Shown here: positions 25,366 to 34,094 of the stretch, one piece after another
How positions within the stretch are numbered: the stretch's first letter is position 1
Layout: every line of letters starts with the position of its first letter
NCBI RefSeq assembly: GCF_030287445.1
Contig: NZ_JASVWB010000002.1
Location: 186,001 to 250,000 of the forward strand
Source of the DNA: Streptomyces sp. ALI-76-A
GTDB lineage: Bacteria; Actinomycetota; Actinomycetes; Streptomycetales; Streptomycetaceae
Direction: 5' to 3'
DNA length: 64,000 nt
The notes under the pieces: generated by a model
Databases searched by the model: none
The model's input: only the letters and a program-made list of their open reading frames with translations
Told to the model about the DNA's origin: nothing
Position numbers and translations under genes: made by a program

Positions 25366-26924
25366 CCGCCACCCTCACCCCTCGCCCCCCGGTCACGAGG
25401 CGCGCTGAGCGGGGCGGGTTCCTCAGGACGCTGCACGCCGAGTGGACGAAGTTCCGTACGGTACGCGGCTGGGTCCTCGCCATGGCGGGGGCGCTCCTGG
25501 TGACGATCGTGGTCGGACTGCTCGGCACGGCCGCCCCCGCCCCCGGCGGTCGCGGCGCCGACGCCGCCTCGTACCCGAAGGGCCCCGGCGGCGAGGCCGT
25601 CAACGACAGCTTCTACTTCGTCCACAAGACGCTCACCGGCGACGGCACCCTCACCGTTCCCCTGCGGTCGCTGACCGGTGTGGCCGACACCGGGACCGGC
25701 GAGACGGCCCGGGGCGCCCAGCCCTGGGCGAAGGCCGGGATCATCGTGAAGGAAAGCCTCACCCAGGGATCCCCGTACGCGGCGCTCATGGCCACCGGCG
25801 GCCACGGCGTGCGCATGCAGTACGACTACACGCACGACACGGCGGGCCCTTCCGGCAAGATCTCCCAGGAGTCCCCGCGGTGGCTGCGCCTGGTCCGCTC
25901 CGGTGACAGTCTCACCGGTTTCTCCTCCACCGACGGCTCCCACTGGACCGAGGTCGGCCACGCGAAGCTGCCGGGGCTTGCGCGCACCGTGCAGGCCGGG
26001 CTCTTCGCCACGTCACCGCAGGCGAAGCAGGACACCGCGGCGGGCACGGGCTTCAGCCCCGCCGTGGCCACTGGCACCTTCGGCCGTCCCGGCCTCGCCG
26101 GCGGCTGGTCCCAGGGGGCGTGGACCGGCACCCAGGTGGGCGACGACGCGGGCACCTCCGGCAGCTACACGAACACCACCAAGGGCGGCTTCACCCAGAC
26201 CGACGGCGGCGGGTTCACCGTGACCGGGGCCGGTGACATCGCACCGGTCGTCGGCGGGCCCGTCATGGGCGTCGGCTTCTCCGTCGAGAACTTCCTCGTC
26301 GGCACCTTCGCCGGGCTGATCGTGGTGATCGCCGTGGGCACGGTGTTCATCACCGGCGAGTACCGGCGCGGTCTGCTGCGTACGACCATGGCGGCAACTC
26401 CCCGGCGAGGCCAGGTGCTTGGTGCCAAGGCGCTGGTGGCCGGGGGCGTCGCGCTCGCCATCGGCCTGGTGGCCGCCGCGATCACCATTCCCCTCGGGGA
26501 ACGCAGCGCGCGCGGCAGGGGCTTCCATGTCTTCCCCGTCACGTCGGCGACCGAAGTGCGCGTCATGGCCGGCACCGGCCTGCTCTGCGCAGCCGCCGCC
26601 GTGCTCGCTCTCGGCGTCGGTGCCCTACTGCGGCGCAGCGGCACGGCGGTCGCCCTGGTCATCGCGTCGATCGTGCTGCCCTTCCTGCTTGCCACCTCCG
26701 GCATACTGCCCCCGGGCGTCTCGGAGTGGCTGCTGCGGGTGACCCCGGCTGCGGGCTTCGCGATCCAGCAAACCCTGCCGCGGTACGCGCAAGTGCTCAG
26801 CGTGTATGAGCCGTCGACCGGCTACTACCCGCTGGCACCATGGGCAGGCCTCGCCGTGCTGTGCGGGTACGCCGCGCTCGCCTTCGGTCTGGCCGTGGTG
26901 CGGCTGCGCGGGAGGGACGTATGA
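25362..26924 (+). CDS. ABC transporter permease with large extracytoplasmic beta domain
   Basis: The permease of 520 residues starts at the ATG overlapping the ATPase stop. After an AEWTKFRTVRGW motif and a first membrane helix (about 36-57) comes an insert of some 210 residues that is predicted extracytoplasmic: DSFYFVHKTLTGDG, AKAGIIVKESLTQGSPYAAL, RWLRLVRSGDSLTGFSSTDG, HWTEVGHAKLP, VQAGLFATSPQ. This pattern matches DUF1349/concanavalin-like sandwiches. The rest (from about residue 290) is an ABC-2 permease with five helices and ITGEYRRGLLRTTMAATPRR. The domain could bind carbohydrate or sense the substrate. Confidence 0.88.
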   Translation: MTATLTPRPPVTRRAERGGFLRTLHAEWTKFRTVRGWVLAMAGALLVTIVVGLLGTAAPAPGGRGADAASYPKGPGGEAVNDSFYFVHKTLTGDGTLTVPLRSLTGVADTGTGETARGAQPWAKAGIIVKESLTQGSPYAALMATGGHGVRMQYDYTHDTAGPSGKISQESPRWLRLVRSGDSLTGFSSTDGSHWTEVGHAKLPGLARTVQAGLFATSPQAKQDTAAGTGFSPAVATGTFGRPGLAGGWSQGAWTGTQVGDDAGTSGSYTNTTKGGFTQTDGGGFTVTGAGDIAPVVGGPVMGVGFSVENFLVGTFAGLIVVIAVGTVFITGEYRRGLLRTTMAATPRRGQVLGAKALVAGGVALAIGLVAAAITIPLGERSARGRGFHVFPVTSATEVRVMAGTGLLCAAAAVLALGVGALLRRSGTAVALVIASIVLPFLLATSGILPPGVSEWLLRVTPAAGFAIQQTLPRYAQVLSVYEPSTGYYPLAPWAGLAVLCGYAALAFGLAVVRLRGRDV

Positions 26925-27757
26925 GTCTCCTGAGCGGCGCACGACGCACGAGCACGGCGGACGGCGCGTGGCGAGGGGACTTCGGCCGCGCCCTGCGCGC
27001 TGAGTGGACGAAGCTGCGTACCGCAGGGGACCTGGGCCGGTTGCTCCTGCTCGCCGTCGCGCTGACCGTGGCCGTCGGCTGCGGCACCGCCAAGGCCGTG
27101 AAGTGCCCGGACACGGGGTGCGGCCAGGACGCCGTCAAGCTCGCCCTGACCGGCGTCACCGTCGGGCAGGCGGTCATCGCCGTCTTCGCGGTGCTGGCCA
27201 TCAGCGGCGAGTACGGCACCGGGATGATCCGCACCACGCTCACGGCGGTGCCGAACCGGCTCACCGTCCTCACCGCCAAGGCGACGGTCCTCACCACGGT
27301 CGTCCTCGCCTCCGGGACGGCTGCCGTCCTGGCCTCCCTCCTTGCCGGCCGCTACATCCTGCCCGGCAACGGATTCACCGAGGCGCACGGCTATGCCCAG
27401 CTGTCCCTGGCCGACGGCCCGACCCTGCGCGCGGCCGTGGGCTCGGTCCTCTACCTCGTCCTGATCGCCCTGCTCGGCCTCGGCGTGGCGACGGCGGTAC
27501 GGGAGGCGGCGACCGCCATCGGGATCGTGCTCGGGCTGCTCTACCTCTTCCCGGTCGTCACCCAGGTGGTCAACGACCCGGAGTGGCAACGTCACCTCCA
27601 GCAGATCTCGCCCATGACCGCCGGACTCGCGGTCCAAGCCACCGTCCATCTGCACGAGCTGCCCATCGGCCCATGGGCCGGCCTGGGCGTGCTCGCCGTG
27701 TGGGCCGCGGCCGCGCTGCTGGTCGGCAGCCTGCTGCTGCACAGGCGCGACGCGTAG
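26921..27757 (+). CDS. ABC-2 type permease
   Basis: This 278-residue membrane protein starts at an ATG overlapping the stop of the first permease (ATGA). It has the short cytoplasmic entry ALRAEWTKLRTAGD, about six membrane helices and the conserved AISGEYGTGMIRTTLTAVPNR between helices 2 and 3. It shares the general layout of the preceding permease but lacks the extracytoplasmic insert, so the two probably form a heterodimeric pore with the upstream ATPase. Confidence 0.92.
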   Translation: MSLLSGARRTSTADGAWRGDFGRALRAEWTKLRTAGDLGRLLLLAVALTVAVGCGTAKAVKCPDTGCGQDAVKLALTGVTVGQAVIAVFAVLAISGEYGTGMIRTTLTAVPNRLTVLTAKATVLTTVVLASGTAAVLASLLAGRYILPGNGFTEAHGYAQLSLADGPTLRAAVGSVLYLVLIALLGLGVATAVREAATAIGIVLGLLYLFPVVTQVVNDPEWQRHLQQISPMTAGLAVQATVHLHELPIGPWAGLGVLAVWAAAALLVGSLLLHRRDA

Positions 27758-28087
27758 CCGAATCGAGCCGACCACGAGCGCGGTGGCTTCGGGTCCCTCC
27801 CCGGCCCGGGGCCACACCCGGTCAACGATCCAGCCGACCGGGAGCGACGCCGGGCGGGTCTTCAGGGTGCCGACCCGGACCCACCCGTCCGCCGCCGATC
27901 GGGCGGCTTCCGCCTCTGACGGCGCTCTTTGAAATTGGCTGTGGCGGATATTTCGTGACGGTCGTGTCCTGCCCTGGCTGTCAGGGGCCGTTTCGGCTGG
28001 GCCGTCGTCGTCGCGTCCGGTGTTGCAGAACAGGCAGCGCACACCGCCCAACTCCATCACGGTGGCTGCCCACTGCCCGCAGTCCCT
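27758..28087. other. intergenic region with a possible eroded gene
   Basis: No intact gene. The minus strand has a protein-like stretch (WVRVGTLKTRPASLPVGW, then IVDRVWPRAGEG) without a start or domain. The 28.0-28.5 kb area is less G+C-rich than average. Confidence 0.35.
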
Positions 28088-28396
28088 TCACTGGACGGTG
28101 TATTGCGGGCAGGTGGCCAGCTCCTCCTTGATGCCGTTCATCCGGGTGGAGGCGAACCTCTTGATTCCTGACAAGCTGCCCCGGATCAGGTCACGTTCGA
28201 CCTCTGAGTCTTCCCGCTCCTCCCCATCGAAGCGCCAGGTCAGGTGCAGGTGCATGAAGTCCGTCAGAAAGCGCCGCACATGGGCGGCGCGGGCCTCGAT
28301 GGCCAGCGCATTGTGGGTGAGCCCGTCATGCTGGAGCTTGTTGCGGTTCAGGGTCAGGGCCTTGATCGCCTGACGATGCTCGTGCTCGATGTGCAC
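28088..28396 (-). CDS. hypothetical protein, 102 residues
   Basis: The frame encodes HEHRQAIKALTLNRNKLQHD, ARAAHVRRFLTDFMHLHLTW and EVERDLIRGSLSGIKRF. It is helix-rich and His-rich, with lower third-position G+C than the neighbours, which suggests foreign origin. The open frame extends upstream without a good start, so a 5' truncation is possible. I recognise no family. Confidence 0.4.
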   Translation of the reverse strand: MHIEHEHRQAIKALTLNRNKLQHDGLTHNALAIEARAAHVRRFLTDFMHLHLTWRFDGEEREDSEVERDLIRGSLSGIKRFASTRMNGIKEELATCPQYTVQ

Positions 28397-28635
28397 GCTG
28401 GCGAGCAGCTGGCCGTCCAGCCTGCGGGCGACGTTACAGGTTCGTTCACCTTCTTCTGATTTTCAGTCACTTCAATCACTGTCAGCCGGCTCGCTGGCGG
28501 GGAAATCGGGTGTGCTGCGTCTCGTCAGGCGCGACCAGCGGGGCCCGTGCAGGGATAGGTGTTGCTACTCACGATTCAGTCCTAGGAGCGGGTACGGCCC
28601 GTGGTGCTGTGGTCACCGGCCGGGACGGGTACGGG

Positions 28636-29175
28636 TCAGCGGCGAAAGTCGCCGTGGTGACCGTCGCGGTGGCGGTCGCCGTCGCGGTGGCGGTCGCCGC
28701 CCCGCGACTCGTCGCGGTGGTGGCCGCCGCGGCGGTTGTTGTCGCCGCCCCACGACTGGTCGTCGATGAAGCGGCCGTGGTCGTTGCCCAGGGTGGCGGT
28801 GTCGGAGCGGTTGTCCCACACGTAGTGGCGGCGATCCTGGTACAGGTCGCTGCGAGTGTCGCGGCTCTCACCGGTGTGGATACGGACGGTGGCGCGGTCC
28901 TTGAGGCGGTAGTGGTCGAAGGTGTAGGTGTGGCCGTCCTCGTCCTGGAGGGTCCTGCCGTCGAGGTTGACCGACCGGCGCGTGTTGTTGGTCAGCTCCA
29001 CCCATTCCTTGTTCAGCGAGGGCCGCGAGCGGTCGTCGTGTCCCGGCGAGTCGTACTGCCCCGCGCTGATCTCCACCCTCGGCTGGTGCGCCCGCGGGTG
29101 ATCAGCGGCCGTCCCCGGCAGCGCTACTCCAGCCGCGGCGGGCAGGCGACGGGTGGACACGGTCGTAGAAGACAT
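28636..29175 (-). CDS. lamin-tail-domain protein with degenerate signal peptide
   Basis: Residues about 45-135 form a lamin-tail (LTD) beta sandwich: VEISAGQYDSPGHDDRS, NKEWVELTNNTRRSVNLDGR, LQDEDGHTYTFDHYRL, DRATVRIHTG, YVWDNRSDTATLGNDHG. Relatives are secreted, but here the N-terminus (STTVSTRRLPAAAGVALPG) has lost most of the hydrophobic core. The last 25 residues are an Arg/His/Asp repeat of RHRDGD units encoded by a tandem DNA repeat near 28655-28700. The role is unknown, perhaps cell-surface binding. Confidence 0.75.
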   Translation of the reverse strand: MSSTTVSTRRLPAAAGVALPGTAADHPRAHQPRVEISAGQYDSPGHDDRSRPSLNKEWVELTNNTRRSVNLDGRTLQDEDGHTYTFDHYRLKDRATVRIHTGESRDTRSDLYQDRRHYVWDNRSDTATLGNDHGRFIDDQSWGGDNNRRGGHHRDESRGGDRHRDGDRHRDGHHGDFRR

Positions 29176-29387
29176 CAAGTCCCAGGTTGTACGTGCACCC
29201 GACCGTTCCACAATCCCCGGTGGACTGCGGGGAGGGATCGAGGCTAATGCCCACCGCGAAGCCACCCACCTCCGCACCGAACGCGTCTGACCACCTTCCG
29301 CCGTCTCGATGAGCTGGTTGTGGAAGTTCTCGGGCACCGTCTTGAGGCGGATTTGGCGGTGATCGAGTGCCGGGTTACCGAGCCGCG

Positions 29388-30560
29388 TCACCGATTGGCG
29401 GTCAGTACTGCCGCAAGGCCTTCTTGCAGGTCCTTGACGAAGTACTCGGGAACCTCCAGCGATGGGAAGTGTCCCCCGTTTTCGGGCGAGCCCCATCGGA
29501 CGATCTGTCGGTACCGCTCCTGTGCCCAGGGGCGCGGACACTTCTCGACGTCACGGGGATAAGCAGTGATTGCTGACGGGACGTCGACCCGGAGTTCGGG
29601 GTCCAGCGAGTTGTGGCTCTCGTAGTAGATGCGGGCGGCCGACGCGCCGGTCCGCGTCAGCCAATACAGGGTGACGTTGTCGAGAACGCGGTCTCTGGAA
29701 ATCGTCTCGAACGGGCTGTCGTTGGTGTCCGACCACTCGGCGAACTTGTCGAGGACCCAGGCGAGAAGCCCGATCGGGGAGTCGACGAGTGAGTAGCCTA
29801 TGGTCTGCGGTCGGGTCGCCTGCTGCTTCGCGTACGCCGACCGGCTGCGCAAGAAATCGCGCGTTTCCTCGGCCCACTGGCGCTCGACCGCCGTCAGCCC
29901 GTCTGTGGTCAACCCGGGCGGTCCCTCCGCGAACGTGGTGTGGATGCCCAGAACGTGCGCCGGGAATCTCCCACCGAGAACCGTGGCGATATGGCCTCCC
30001 CAGTCGCCGCCGTGGGCCGCGAACCTGCGGTAGCCGAGCCTGCCCATCAGTTCCACCCAGGCGGCTGCGATCTTTTCGGTTCCCCAGCCGGTGGCGGCCG
30101 GCTTGTCGCTGTAACCGAAGCCCGGCAGCGACGGGACCACGACGTGGAACGCCGGCGAATCCGCGTCGTTCGGATCCGCCAGCTCGTCCACGACGTCGAT
30201 GAACCGGGCAACGCTGTCCGGCCAGCCGTGCGTCAGAAGCAGAGGAGTAGCATCCGCCCGCGCAGATCGGCGGTGCAGGAAGTGGATTCCCAGACCCTCA
30301 ATGGTCGTGCGGAACTGGCCGATCCGGTTGAGGCGTTCTTCGAACGACCGCCAGTTGTACGCGGTGCGCCAGTAGTCCACGACGTCGATGAGGTCGGCAA
30401 GCGGAACGCCCTGTTCCCACCGGCGGGGGCCCGGTGGGGCGCGATGGACGGTCTCGGCCTCCGGTAGCCGCGCCGCGGCCAGTCGCGCGCGCAGATCGTC
30501 GAGGTCGGCGTCCGTTGCGTGGGCTTCAAATGCCCGCACTTCGCTGGTTGGACGGGGCAT
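29388..30560 (-). CDS. epoxide hydrolase family alpha/beta-hydrolase
   Basis: The 390-residue protein has the N-terminal EHN cap (residues 8-110, with RWEQGVPLADLIDVVDYW and NWRSFEERLNRIGQF), oxyanion motif HGWP (111-114), nucleophile Asp186 in AAHGGDWGGH, a lid with conserved Tyr residues, and the catalytic His in NGGHFPSLE near 367. AGGAGG precedes the ATG by four bases. It would hydrolyse an epoxide to a diol in the cytosol. It is divergent from a CGNR regulator, and the spacer holds three related operator-like sites. Confidence 0.93.
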   Translation of the reverse strand: MPRPTSEVRAFEAHATDADLDDLRARLAAARLPEAETVHRAPPGPRRWEQGVPLADLIDVVDYWRTAYNWRSFEERLNRIGQFRTTIEGLGIHFLHRRSARADATPLLLTHGWPDSVARFIDVVDELADPNDADSPAFHVVVPSLPGFGYSDKPAATGWGTEKIAAAWVELMGRLGYRRFAAHGGDWGGHIATVLGGRFPAHVLGIHTTFAEGPPGLTTDGLTAVERQWAEETRDFLRSRSAYAKQQATRPQTIGYSLVDSPIGLLAWVLDKFAEWSDTNDSPFETISRDRVLDNVTLYWLTRTGASAARIYYESHNSLDPELRVDVPSAITAYPRDVEKCPRPWAQERYRQIVRWGSPENGGHFPSLEVPEYFVKDLQEGLAAVLTANR

Positions 30561-30580
30561 GGGACCTCCTGACCATCGCG

Positions 30581-30662
30581 GAACCGGCTACGACCTATCG
30601 TGAACCGGCTATGACGGTTCTACTATGCCTTCACGCCTGCGTGTAACCAGCTAAGGTGGTTC
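30581..30662. promoter_or_regulatory. three operator-like sites GAACCG-N7-CGGTTC phased at 21 bp
   Basis: Site B (30602-30620) is a perfect dyad, GAACCG-GCTATGA-CGGTTC. Site A (30581-30599) repeats its left half, GAACCGGCTACGA, with a weak right arm. Site C (30644-30662) is TAACCA-GCTAAGG-TGGTTC. All share a GCTA spacer start. Centres lie at 30590, 30611 and 30653, that is 21 and 42 bp apart, placing them on the same DNA face. The adjacent CGNR protein is the natural candidate ligand. Confidence 0.68.
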
Positions 30663-30663
30663 C

Positions 30664-31239
30664 ATGCACGCTGGGTTTCCTGACTTCCGCCTCGGTACCG
30701 TGCTAGCGACCAGCTTCACGGGGACTCTCTCGGAACGTCATGGCAACGCTGTGGAACGCATTCCCAGGCCGCAACGACTCGTCGACTGGCTGGCGGTGAG
30801 CGGCCTCGCCGTGGACTCCTGCACCACTGCCCAGCTAGACCTCGCCCGGGAACTGAGGGAGGCGATTCACGCCGCCGCGACAGCGGCCGCGATCCAGAAC
30901 GCTCTCCCTGCGTCCGCTGTCCAAGTCATCAATGACTGCAGCGCTCAGGGTCGGGCGGCGGCGATCCTGACGCCCGAGGGCAAGCGGCGATGGCGGCTCA
31001 GCTCGGCTTCCTGCGTGGAAGATGCCCTCAGCGTGATCGCCGCCGACGCGATCAGCATCATCGCAGGCGAACGAGACGGAAAATTGGCCTTGTGCGCATC
31101 GCCGACCTGCCAAGCCGCCTTCTTCGACACCAGCCAAAGCCGCACTCGTAAATGGTGCGACATGAACACATGCGGGAATCGTCAGAAGAAGGCGCGCTTC
31201 AATGCCAACCGGCGCAAAAACTCTAGATCAGCAGAGTGA
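30664..31239 (+). CDS. ABATE/CGNR zinc-finger regulator
   Basis: This 191-residue protein has an N-terminal ABATE-like region (FPDFRLGTVLATSFTGTLSE, RPQRLVDWLAVSGLAV) and a C-terminal CGNR zinc finger: LCASPTCQAAFFDTSQSRTR, KWCDMNTCGNRQKKARF, with four Cys as metal ligands. Members are believed to act as stress- or ligand-responsive DNA-binding regulators. An AAGGTGG site precedes the ATG. It is divergent from the epoxide hydrolase, which suggests it regulates that gene. Confidence 0.9.
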   Translation: MHAGFPDFRLGTVLATSFTGTLSERHGNAVERIPRPQRLVDWLAVSGLAVDSCTTAQLDLARELREAIHAAATAAAIQNALPASAVQVINDCSAQGRAAAILTPEGKRRWRLSSASCVEDALSVIAADAISIIAGERDGKLALCASPTCQAAFFDTSQSRTRKWCDMNTCGNRQKKARFNANRRKNSRSAE

Positions 31240-31965
31240 TCGTTACCTCGGTACGACCGAGGCGCATCGACGGGCCGGCCCGCAGCAGCCTCGAGGAGCT
31301 GGCGGACTTGCGTACGGAAGTGCTCGACAGCAGAGGCTAGATCTGGGCGCGAGCGACCGGAGGGCAGCGAACACAGGCGGCAATGGATCAGCCGTGCAGG
31401 CGCGGAGCGCGGCTGGGGCGCTGCTGGAGTGGATGAGCGCGCGGGAGGCGCATCTCCCCGGATCCGTCCTGACCGACCGCCATTTCCTGGAGAGCCTGAC
31501 GGATCTGGCACTGCGCTGCAGGATCCCGTACCGGCGGGCGCTGCGTGGCGGCCGGCAGGGAGAAGGGTGTACAGCATTCGTCGCGCGCACCGGTGGAAGC
31601 GGGCGGCTCGGCAGCCGCCCGCTCCGCGACCGTTTGACCGCGTGAGTCAGCGACCGGCGACTGCTCTTCAGTGAGGCGGGGACCGGTGCCCAGCGGACGG
31701 CGTATGGCGTGCACGAGGGTGAGTGCGCCAGGCGACGACCAGCCGGAGGCCGGGTTGGCGCAGGCAACTGCGGGACGGCTGGCGACCACAGAGGCGGCAC
31801 GCGCGTCCGCCCGCTTGCACGGGGCGGGTAGCTTCGTCGGCGAGAAGCAGCAGCGTGTGCCGGGTGGTTCGGGCAACGGTCAGCGATCTCGAGGCGGGAA
31901 GATGTTGGTGAGAAGCGAGAGCGGCTGCGGCTACAGGCCGCGCTCTGCCGACTTCGCCAAGCCCG
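31240..31965. other. decayed region without an intact gene
   Basis: Over 700 bases lack a convincing gene. A plus-strand piece at about 31395-31545 (ARSAAGALLEWMSAREAH, LPGSVLTDRHFLESLTDLAL) is protein-like but not attached to a clear start. No transposon ends or hairpins stand out. Confidence 0.4.
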
Positions 31966-32454
31966 CTAACGCGGCTGCGCGTAGCGATGCCGGTCGCCCG
32001 CTTGCTCCAAGGCAGCCTCGTAGGCGTGCAGGGCGGTGATGACGGTGGCGCGTTCCGCGGGGTCGAGACCGCGCATGACGCATTCCCAGGCAGAGGCGCT
32101 GCCAGAAAGCCATTCGCTGATTGGTGCGGTGTAGGCGGGGGCGATGGCGATGATGCGGCGGCGGCGGTCGGCGGGATCGGCAGTGCGCTCCAGGACGCCC
32201 GGCCGTGACAGCTCGCTGACCATGAGGCTGACGGTCGTCGGGGCCACCTCTAGCCGGGCGGCCAGCTCGTTGATGCTGGTGGGACCGTCGTACTCCAGGT
32301 GGGCCAGCAGCGCGAGGTGTCGCGGTGCCAGGTCCAGGCCCTGGAGCGCGGGTGGGATGGGCAGGCGCTTGGCGCGGCCGACGAGCCGCGGCATGAGCAA
32401 CAGCAGGGTGCGGACGGCCTCGTCGACGGCTGGACCGTCCGATTCCGTGGACAT
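31966..32454 (-). CDS. MarR-family transcriptional regulator
   Basis: From the ATG at 32454 (GGAAGAGA seven bases upstream) the product is 162 residues. It has a MarR winged helix: LAPRHLALLAHLEYDGPTS, INELAARLEVAPTTVSLMVS, ELSRPGVLERTADPADRRRR (wing), and flanking dimerisation helices. It is divergent from a tautomerase gene, with two tandem palindromes between them. The likely role is a ligand-released repressor of the tautomerase. Confidence 0.93.
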   Translation of the reverse strand: MSTESDGPAVDEAVRTLLLLMPRLVGRAKRLPIPPALQGLDLAPRHLALLAHLEYDGPTSINELAARLEVAPTTVSLMVSELSRPGVLERTADPADRRRRIIAIAPAYTAPISEWLSGSASAWECVMRGLDPAERATVITALHAYEAALEQAGDRHRYAQPR

Positions 32455-32474
32455 CAGCGATCTCTTCCAAGTAT

Positions 32475-32503
32475 CTTTGAATACAAAGGCTTTGGGTTCA
32501 AAG
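32475..32503. promoter_or_regulatory. two tandem MarR operators CTTTG-N4-CAAAG
   Basis: CTTTG-AATA-CAAAG at 32475-32488 and CTTTG-GGTT-CAAAG at 32490-32503 are perfect dyads with identical arms, centres 15 bp apart. They lie between the divergent MarR and tautomerase starts in the only AT-rich patch, so they probably overlap both promoters. Confidence 0.75.
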
Positions 32504-32518
32504 GGAACGAGGTCCACT

Positions 32519-32899
32519 ATGCCGCATCTGACCGTCCACCTTCCAGAGAACAGGCTGGCCGGCAAGGAACCCATGCTCGTCGCCGCGCTGACCGACGCGA
32601 TCGTCGACGTTTACGGCGAATGGGCCCGCGACCTCGTAAGTGTCCGCCTGGCCGGAGTCCCCGCAGGCCGCTTCGCGCAGGGCGGCAAGGCCGTGGACAC
32701 AAACGCCTCGGTGATCTTGGGTGTCCGCGCTGGCGTCTTCGACCGCCCCGACGCCGCCCAGATCACCGCGCGCCTCGGCACCGCGCTCACCGAGGCGATC
32801 ACGCGCGTCGTCGGCGATGACCTCCGCACCGGCACCATGGTCGAACTCGTGGCGTCACCGCCAGATCGAACCTTCGTCGGCGGTGTCCTCACCGTGTGA
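32519..32899 (+). CDS. tautomerase-fold protein
   Basis: The product of 126 residues begins M-P-H-L-T, giving the catalytic N-terminal proline after Met removal, as in 4-oxalocrotonate tautomerase relatives. It continues PENRLAGKEPMLVAALTDAI, a second strand LVSVRLAGVPAGRFAQGGKA and TALTEAITRVVGDDLR. It is about twice the size of the 60-residue form and resembles the longer single-chain tautomerases. GAGG lies seven bases before the ATG. Proposed control is by the divergent MarR regulator; the substrate is unknown. Confidence 0.85.
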   Translation: MPHLTVHLPENRLAGKEPMLVAALTDAIVDVYGEWARDLVSVRLAGVPAGRFAQGGKAVDTNASVILGVRAGVFDRPDAAQITARLGTALTEAITRVVGDDLRTGTMVELVASPPDRTFVGGVLTV

Positions 32900-33041
32900 C
32901 ACCCCATCTGGGCCACCTCACGACCTGCCTTTCCGAAACACCGGAGGCCCATGCGCGCACTTCTTCGACTCGCGTCCACCCCCTGGACGCCCCGGCAACC
33001 AGGACTCGGCACCTGATGCGTGTCGCCGCGGCGGACCGGTA

Positions 33042-33689
33042 TCAGGCCAGTCGATGCAGGAGTGAGTCACGCTGATCCTGCTCGGCCTCGGCGAGCGTCA
33101 AGTTGGGGTCGCGCTGATGAGCAAGAGCGACCTCGGCCGGCGTCGGCTGCTCCTCCTTGAGCGGCCAGGCCTCGGGGCGCCAGAACTTCGACCGGACGAA
33201 CGCCTTGGCGCAGTGGACGTACACTTCGTCGGTCCGCACGACCAGCGCGGTTTTCGGCGGCTTGCCGACCGGGGTCAGCCGCGCCAGCAGGTCTTCATCG
33301 GCCGTGATCCAGGCTGCGCCGTTGACACGAAGCGTCGTGTCCCGGCCCGGGATCACGAAGTTGAGCCCGGCGTGCCCGTTGGCCAGGATGTTGCGATAGC
33401 TGTCCAGCCGGTTGTTCCCCGTCGCGTCCGGAATCACTACATGACGCTCGTCGAGGACCGTGGCGAAACCGGGGGTGCCGCCCCGAGGGGCCACGTCACA
33501 GCGGCCACTGGCATCGCTGGTGGCGACGAACACCACGGGCGAGACCGCTATGAGGCGGCGCGACATCTCGTCGATATGGTCGAGTTCTTTGCGTATCGCC
33601 CGCTCTCCGGGGTCCGCGTACAGCTCTCGGAGTTGTACCTCACTGGTCAGAGCTCGGGGTATCAGGGTGTGATCCACTCTGGCGATCAT
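33042..33689 (-). CDS. pyridoxamine 5'-phosphate oxidase-like FMN protein
   Basis: From the ATG at 33689 the product is 215 residues. It has the split-barrel flavin fold seen in MSMEG_1061-type PPOX proteins: a leader ALTSEVQLRELYADPGERA, IDEMSRRLIAVSPVVFVATSD, CDVAPRGGTPGFATVLDE, IPDATGNNRLDSYRNILAN, and VGLNFVIPGRDTTLRVNG-like strand GHAGLNFVIPGRDTTLRV. Such proteins bind FMN or F420 and reduce small molecules. The start is supported by AGGG five bases upstream. It is monocistronic. Confidence 0.88.
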   Translation of the reverse strand: MIARVDHTLIPRALTSEVQLRELYADPGERAIRKELDHIDEMSRRLIAVSPVVFVATSDASGRCDVAPRGGTPGFATVLDERHVVIPDATGNNRLDSYRNILANGHAGLNFVIPGRDTTLRVNGAAWITADEDLLARLTPVGKPPKTALVVRTDEVYVHCAKAFVRSKFWRPEAWPLKEEQPTPAEVALAHQRDPNLTLAEAEQDQRDSLLHRLA

Positions 33690-34094
33690 AGCCCTGTGGG
33701 TCGAAGGCACAAGGAGCGTGCCCGTGCGGACCGTGGTGCAGACCGCCCCAGCCACGCCGTGTTCTGACCTCATGCACTGTGTGCCTCCCTCTTGGGCGGA
33801 AGCGGGCGGCCGGCGGTGCCGAGCGGAGCGGAGACAAGAGCGCGAGCGCCGCCGCCCACGCCCGCCCAAAGGAGCGAAGCGACGACGGGTGCTTGATGAC
33901 GTAAGGAAAGCCTGATCGACGAGGGCGGTGACGGCTTTCAAAAGCGGCACCGAGCACACATCCCCGTGCCGTTGACCTGCAATAACGGACGGAAGCGAGG
34001 GCTGCACAGTCCTCCTGGCCCACGGATGTCCGACAGTGGATTTCCTAGTCTCGGGCTTTCACGAGCGGTGCCGTCTACCGCTGCTCAGAGACGC

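Noticed and set aside
28655..28700. Short tandem GTCGCGGTGGCG-type repeats, considered as a CRISPR or regulatory repeat
   Set aside because: They are coding repeats for RHRDGD units at the end of the lamin-tail gene; there are no spacers.
33640..34007. Upstream extension of the PPOX gene by about 106 residues
   Set aside because: The extra part is Arg/Ser-rich and has no domain; the ATG at 33689 starts the conserved PPOX leader.
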